From: JBKCUI01 sp052161605 | GTDB lineage: Bacteria > Planctomycetota > Planctomycetia > Pirellulales > Pirellulaceae | NCBI GenBank assembly: GCA_052161605.1 | Contig: CP197409.1 | Strand: one strand, 5' to 3' | DNA: 64,000 nt | Part shown: positions 60,145-64,000 of the stretch, one piece after another | Layout of the letters: every line of letters begins with the position of its first letter | How positions within the stretch are numbered: the first letter of the stretch is position 1 | The notes under the pieces: model-generated | Told to the model about the DNA's origin: nothing | The model's input: only the letters and a program-made list of their open reading frames with translations | Databases searched by the model: none | Translations under genes and position numbers: made by a program

Positions 60145-61151
60145 TGGTCGCACTCTCGGAATCGCTCCTACAGCAATCGCTGTTTGAGGCTCAATCGCTT
60201 TACGCGTTAGTCCAGAACGACATAGCCTCAACGCTCACTAAGTCCAGCATTTTGATGCCAAATGCGGTTCCGACGTTGATTCAACGGGCTGTTGATGCCT
60301 ATCGCCCCATGTTGATGTCCCATTTGGCGGCTTCTAAGCTTTCGAGCTGGATTCTTGGCGTAGACCAGGTTGCAAAGCAATTTCCGGATTGGCTGCTTCG
60401 AGAGTTCTCTACGGGCATTCGATCCGATCGCAACCCGCCCAATTGGTTTCAGGATGAAAACCAGGATTCCCCAGAGCCGGAACCAAGGTTTTCCATCATT
60501 CTCAATGCGATGGAGAGGCTTTCGGAACGGAATATCATTTCCCGTGAACAATGGGATCGTGCAACCGATGTTGCTCAACAAAACGCGTTCATGATCACGG
60601 GGGAAATTACCCTCGATACGATTGAGAAAGTACGAGATGAGTTGATTCAGGATCTCTCAACAGGTACTTCACTCGATGGCTTCAGAAATCGGGTCGGAGA
60701 AATCCTAGGGAAATCAGGCCTAGGCGATGCTCGAATTGAAACAGTCTACCGAACCAACGTTCAAGCGGCCTTTCGAGACGGCAGAGAGACCATTGCTCGC
60801 GATCCGCTCGTGATGGAGGCCTTCCCCTATCAAGCTTATCTAGCGATTCACGACGCGAGAGTTCGCAGCAATCACTTAGCTTTAGAATCGCTCGGATTAA
60901 GCGGAACGAACATCTACCGCAGAGACGATCCGTTTTGGGACTACTGGACGCCCCCAAACGGTTACAACTGCCGATGCGGCGTTCAACTCATGACAGTGGA
61001 GCAAGCGGCGGCGGCTGGCGTACGAGAGGCGATTGCGTGGCTCGAGTCGGGCAGGCCTCCCGAAAGGCCAGAGCATCGACTCAATTACATTCCATTCGAG
61101 CCAGAACCCGGGTTTGGTTTCCGTGGTCGCTACGGGGCAATGGTGGCGTAA
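60144..61151 (+). CDS. MuF-like head morphogenesis protein
   Basis: 335 residues. ARIETVYRTNVQAAFRDGRE, YLAIHDARVRSNH and DYWTPPNGYNCRCGVQLMT form the classical Phage_Mu_F domain, with Cys residues near the end. MuF proteins help head assembly and are ejected with DNA in some phages. Overlaps both neighbours (TAATG). Confidence 0.92.
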   Translation: MVALSESLLQQSLFEAQSLYALVQNDIASTLTKSSILMPNAVPTLIQRAVDAYRPMLMSHLAASKLSSWILGVDQVAKQFPDWLLREFSTGIRSDRNPPNWFQDENQDSPEPEPRFSIILNAMERLSERNIISREQWDRATDVAQQNAFMITGEITLDTIEKVRDELIQDLSTGTSLDGFRNRVGEILGKSGLGDARIETVYRTNVQAAFRDGRETIARDPLVMEAFPYQAYLAIHDARVRSNHLALESLGLSGTNIYRRDDPFWDYWTPPNGYNCRCGVQLMTVEQAAAAGVREAIAWLESGRPPERPEHRLNYIPFEPEPGFGFRGRYGAMVA

Positions 61152-62533
61152 TGGCAGACATGATTTCCTACACATGGGAGATTTTGGAACATCGATCGTT
61201 GAACCCCGACGATTTTCGAGGAGCCCGAACCTTCATCGAGACCGAACGAGGCACCTATCCAGGGAAAGCCGTGTTACTGTTCCGTGACGAGATCGCATCG
61301 GAAATCATGGGGGATGAAGGACCATTAACGATCACGGTCAGGAAATGGGTCTTCTCGGATGACGAATGGACCGAAGAAGATTCATACGAGTTCAAAGACT
61401 ACTATCCCGTCCACTCCCGAGTTCCCGACGGCATGGATCACACAGTTGTCGAGGTGACGCTAAAGGATGCCCGAAAGCTGCTCTCAGACGTCATGGTCCA
61501 GAGGCGGTTCAACGTTATCATCGAAGTGCTCGATGAGGATTCGGACGATTTTATTTTCGAGGAGTCGACCACGAACGGCGGTTCTCCCTGGACGCTCGGT
61601 GAGATCTTCGAAGAGCTATTCGCATTATCTCCAGACGCTCCAACAGTCTCAATAACCGATAGCTCGATCCCCACAAACATCGTCTTCCAAAACGAGAGTC
61701 TCGCGAGTGCGATTGAAAAGCTGCTCGCCTTAAAAGGGCTGGCCTATGTCTACGAGCTGGGAACCGGTACAGCTACGACGGCAAACCTGCAATCGGCTGG
61801 CAGTCGGAGCGGAATTGATACCGCGATCGCAGACAAGCGGCTCAAGTGGGATTTCTCTCCCGAGATCGAACAGCCCCTGGAGGTGGAGCTGCTGAAGTGG
61901 GATGCGAAAGAGCAAACCTCACCGATCACGCAATTGGCATGGGATGAGCATTCGACCGCGGCAGGACAGCCGAAAAAAGTTGTCATTCAGCATTTCCATC
62001 CCAAGATCGCCGGTTTGGTTCCTCTCGCTCAGGCATGGTACGCGGTACTCGAATCGCCGCTGGATCAGATCTTTCAAGGGATAGTCGAGCAAGAAATCAC
62101 GGCAGGCTTAACGCATGCTAGGTTTTGGTACGAGAACGGAGAAACATCGACCCGATTCCAGAACAAGCTACAGAAAGAGATCCCGTGGCCAACTCCACCC
62201 GTATCAGTCTACTTGGGCGGCGACAGCGGATCCGTAACCGGAATAGCTACAGGAGTTGGAACAGAGACTAATCTACCATTAGTCGGATTGAAATATGCGG
62301 ACGTGTTTGTAATTGAATCATCCGATCCTAGCTTGGTTGGAGAAAGCATTAGAATCCATGATCGAAAAGGGTGTATTTTTGATATCGATGTAACTGGATT
62401 TACGGTATGGGCGCACAAGCTTTGGGCCAGGACGATGGATCTATCGAAAGACTGCAATGAACTGGTTCAATACTGGTCAGCGGACGATCGATGCTGTGAG
62501 CCCGATACTGCTATCTACAGGGATTGCGTCTGA
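61151..62533 (+). CDS. Tail/baseplate protein
   Basis: 460 residues from ATG 61151 (TAATG). Residues about 130-260 (NGGSPWTLGEIFEELFALSP, ESLASAIEKLLALKGLAYVY) resemble tail hub domains; two Cys pairs lie near the C-terminus (DRCCEPDTAIYRDCV). No firm family. It continues the tail module after portal and MuF. Confidence 0.6.
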   Translation: MADMISYTWEILEHRSLNPDDFRGARTFIETERGTYPGKAVLLFRDEIASEIMGDEGPLTITVRKWVFSDDEWTEEDSYEFKDYYPVHSRVPDGMDHTVVEVTLKDARKLLSDVMVQRRFNVIIEVLDEDSDDFIFEESTTNGGSPWTLGEIFEELFALSPDAPTVSITDSSIPTNIVFQNESLASAIEKLLALKGLAYVYELGTGTATTANLQSAGSRSGIDTAIADKRLKWDFSPEIEQPLEVELLKWDAKEQTSPITQLAWDEHSTAAGQPKKVVIQHFHPKIAGLVPLAQAWYAVLESPLDQIFQGIVEQEITAGLTHARFWYENGETSTRFQNKLQKEIPWPTPPVSVYLGGDSGSVTGIATGVGTETNLPLVGLKYADVFVIESSDPSLVGESIRIHDRKGCIFDIDVTGFTVWAHKLWARTMDLSKDCNELVQYWSADDRCCEPDTAIYRDCV

Positions 62534-63537
62534 TGGCTACTAGACGGTGTTGCTGCGGTGGTTGCGAAATCGGTCGAGACGAATTCAATCGAGCCGATGC
62601 TCCTACTCTTGGCGCGAAGTGGGAGGACTATGACAACGCATGGACAATTGACAATCAAACCGCATTATCCGTGGCGGACGGCGTAGCTAGATTCGTGATT
62701 ACCCACCCGGTACCCGATGAGTCGATGGTTGTCTACTGCGAGACCGTAAACGAAGTAGAAAACAGCGGCGTCGCCTATCGCGTCCTGGTCAATCTAAAGG
62801 ACGGAGGCAACTATCATTTTGCCGAGTTTATCCGGCTTGGAGCGAATAATTCGATCCTGTCGATCGGCCGAGTTTCAGGCGGAGTCGAAACAGTCTATCA
62901 GTCAGAACCGATCGTAGGCCTTACAAACACCTCACGGAAGATTGTTGTCAAATTTGCTGCGAAAGAGATGTGTGCCACGGTAACGAATTGCGTCCTTTCC
63001 ATTGTTACCGATGATCCCGATGTGATTAACGGAGGCTACTGGAGCGGCATAGAAAGCACAAATGACGACTCGATCACGATGGACAATTTTGTTTTCGAAC
63101 AGCATCGATCGACAAAGGAAGAGTGCGACAGTTGCCTCTGCAAATGCGAGGGTAACTACATACCACCCGTATTGAACGCATCCCTTACCGGCACCGGTCG
63201 AATGTCTGGATTGTCAGCAGATATTGAGCTACGGTGGAATCGAGTCAATGGAAGGTGGGAATCTGGTACAGAGTTTCACTGCAACACAACTTGGCAGCTG
63301 ATTTTCAATTGTCCATCTGATGAGGAAGACGGCGGAACAGCGAGTTTAGTGATTCAGCTCGGATGTACCAATTCGGATGGGTTAGGAATCTCTGCGCGGG
63401 TTCCAAGCAGTCACTCATGCAGCTCGACAACCTGGACATTTGGAGCGTACTATGTGTCTAGCTTAGACTTTGCGTGTGGCTGTGGATTTGATTTCACGAA
63501 TGACGGAACCTACACGATAATTATCTCACCGATATGA
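62533..63537 (+). CDS. Cys-rich phage tail protein with lectin/glucanase-like fold
   Basis: 334 residues from ATG 62533 (TGATG overlap). MATRRCCCGGCEIGRDEFNR and LGAKWEDYDNAWTIDNQTAL introduce a concanavalin-like jelly-roll domain (about residues 18-200); DSCLCKCEGN marks the start of a second beta-rich domain. Adsorption or saccharide binding is likely by fold. The next gene overlaps (ATGA). Confidence 0.6.
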   Translation: MATRRCCCGGCEIGRDEFNRADAPTLGAKWEDYDNAWTIDNQTALSVADGVARFVITHPVPDESMVVYCETVNEVENSGVAYRVLVNLKDGGNYHFAEFIRLGANNSILSIGRVSGGVETVYQSEPIVGLTNTSRKIVVKFAAKEMCATVTNCVLSIVTDDPDVINGGYWSGIESTNDDSITMDNFVFEQHRSTKEECDSCLCKCEGNYIPPVLNASLTGTGRMSGLSADIELRWNRVNGRWESGTEFHCNTTWQLIFNCPSDEEDGGTASLVIQLGCTNSDGLGISARVPSSHSCSSTTWTFGAYYVSSLDFACGCGFDFTNDGTYTIIISPI

Positions 63538-64000
63538 CAAACTGTTCATGCGATCTTGCTGGTTTCTGTGAACGGCATCAGATCAACAAGACACCGCGGT
63601 TAGTTGCGGCCTGCAAGGCGAACGAAGTTCTTTTTGCCGAATGGGAAGCAGGGCGTGGTCCAGGGCAGAATCAGGTTGTTGATGAAGAGTCACGACTTCA
63701 GATTATCGCCAAGCGAGACAAATTGCGAGCCATTGGCAGGCAGCTTTGGCGAGAGTTGTTCTTGGAGGTCAGGACGCGGCAGGATTTGTGTCGTTGGTCA
63801 AGGCGGATCCCACGTTATGGTTGCGACTGCAAAGACTTCTACGAGTCGTTTTTAGCAGCGAATCCTCCCAGCGATCCGGTTTCGTTCGAGTGGAAGCATG
63901 CCTTAAAATCGGCCGTCAACGCCAAGCTAGGGCACGTCGATTTGACCCTCGAGGAAGCCCGAGTCTTTTGGCTTGGTAGTAGTGGTAGTAGTCGATGGTA
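63534..64000 (+). CDS. Phage protein, 3' end beyond the window
   Basis: ATG 63534 overlaps the preceding stop (ATGA), and the frame stays open to the last base, giving at least 155 residues. It begins MTNCSCDLAGFCERHQINKT, continues WEAGRGPGQNQVV, and a Cys pair in YGCDCKDFYESF follows. I have a weak memory of similar CERHxxxK...GRGPGQ openings in planctomycete phages. The last codons are Gly-Ser-Ser repeats written with GGTAGTAG. Confidence 0.75.
   Translation, partial: MTNCSCDLAGFCERHQINKTPRLVAACKANEVLFAEWEAGRGPGQNQVVDEESRLQIIAKRDKLRAIGRQLWRELFLEVRTRQDLCRWSRRIPRYGCDCKDFYESFLAANPPSDPVSFEWKHALKSAVNAKLGHVDLTLEEARVFWLGSSGSSRW
63975..63991. repeat. GGTAGTAG copies at the right edge
   Basis: GGTAGTAG at 63975-63982 and 63984-63991, the same octamer as at the integrase start. 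Here it is inside a coding frame (Gly-Ser-Ser), so the match may be coincidence. Confidence 0.6.

Noticed and set aside
1..64000. CRISPR array
   Set aside because: No regularly spaced direct repeats of 23-50 bases; the tandem repeat at 14334 has no spacers.

Overview
The window looks like planctomycete chromosome, probably of the Rhodopirellula/Pirellulaceae type. The evidence is protein character: a four-helix-bundle 23S-IVP protein, a Tat-exported Gfo/Idh/MocA oxidoreductase, a GAF/HlyD plus PqqD-M50-HlyD export cluster, a PEP-CTERM protein, and short intergenic repeats. I assign it by recognition of families only; no search was run. Bases 1-16,600 are host chromosome. Bases from about 16,600 to the right edge are one large prophage that continues past the window.

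Host part. At the left edge lies the tail of an IS110-family transposase with a long non-coding flank. Next come an IVP gene bracketed by TACTCG repeats, three hypothetical or lipoprotein genes, and an oxidoreductase gene overlapping tilS. A three-gene export cluster follows (7785-13350), then a secreted protein behind a hairpin terminator, a 32-bp tandem repeat, a DUF3754 protein, a PH-domain membrane protein, and tRNA-Arg(TCG).

Prophage part. A tyrosine recombinase starts 87 bases after the tRNA, so the tRNA 3' end is the likely attachment site. The order is: DUF2971 moron; a leftward lysogeny/excision operon (18848-20080) with a divergent rightward start; small genes and membrane proteins; tRNA-Met and csrA; a YqaJ exonuclease, RecT and SMC-like ATPase operon; degenerate tRNA-like sequences; a DUF2303 gene; a Gp37/Gp68 (DUF5131) gene carrying an in-frame HNH endonuclease; and a replication initiator gene with iteron-like repeats. 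A leftward NotI-family restriction enzyme with an adenine methylase follows. After it come a protease/holin-like cassette, small terminase, SGNH hydrolase and large terminase. A PEP-CTERM gene and a leftward three-gene moron sit next. Then come head maturation protein, decoration protein, major capsid protein, Mu-like connector genes, tail genes, portal, MuF, late tail proteins, and an open reading frame running off the right end.

The genes are packed with ATGA, GTGA or TAATG overlaps, so most work as long operons. The most striking item is the 1212-residue portal protein (56091-59729), fused to a SAP-like segment, a ParB-like domain and a zeta-toxin-like kinase domain. It is followed by a small acidic gene that could be its partner. 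Portal and MuF lie after the tail genes, not beside the terminase, which is an unusual order for a siphophage-like late operon.
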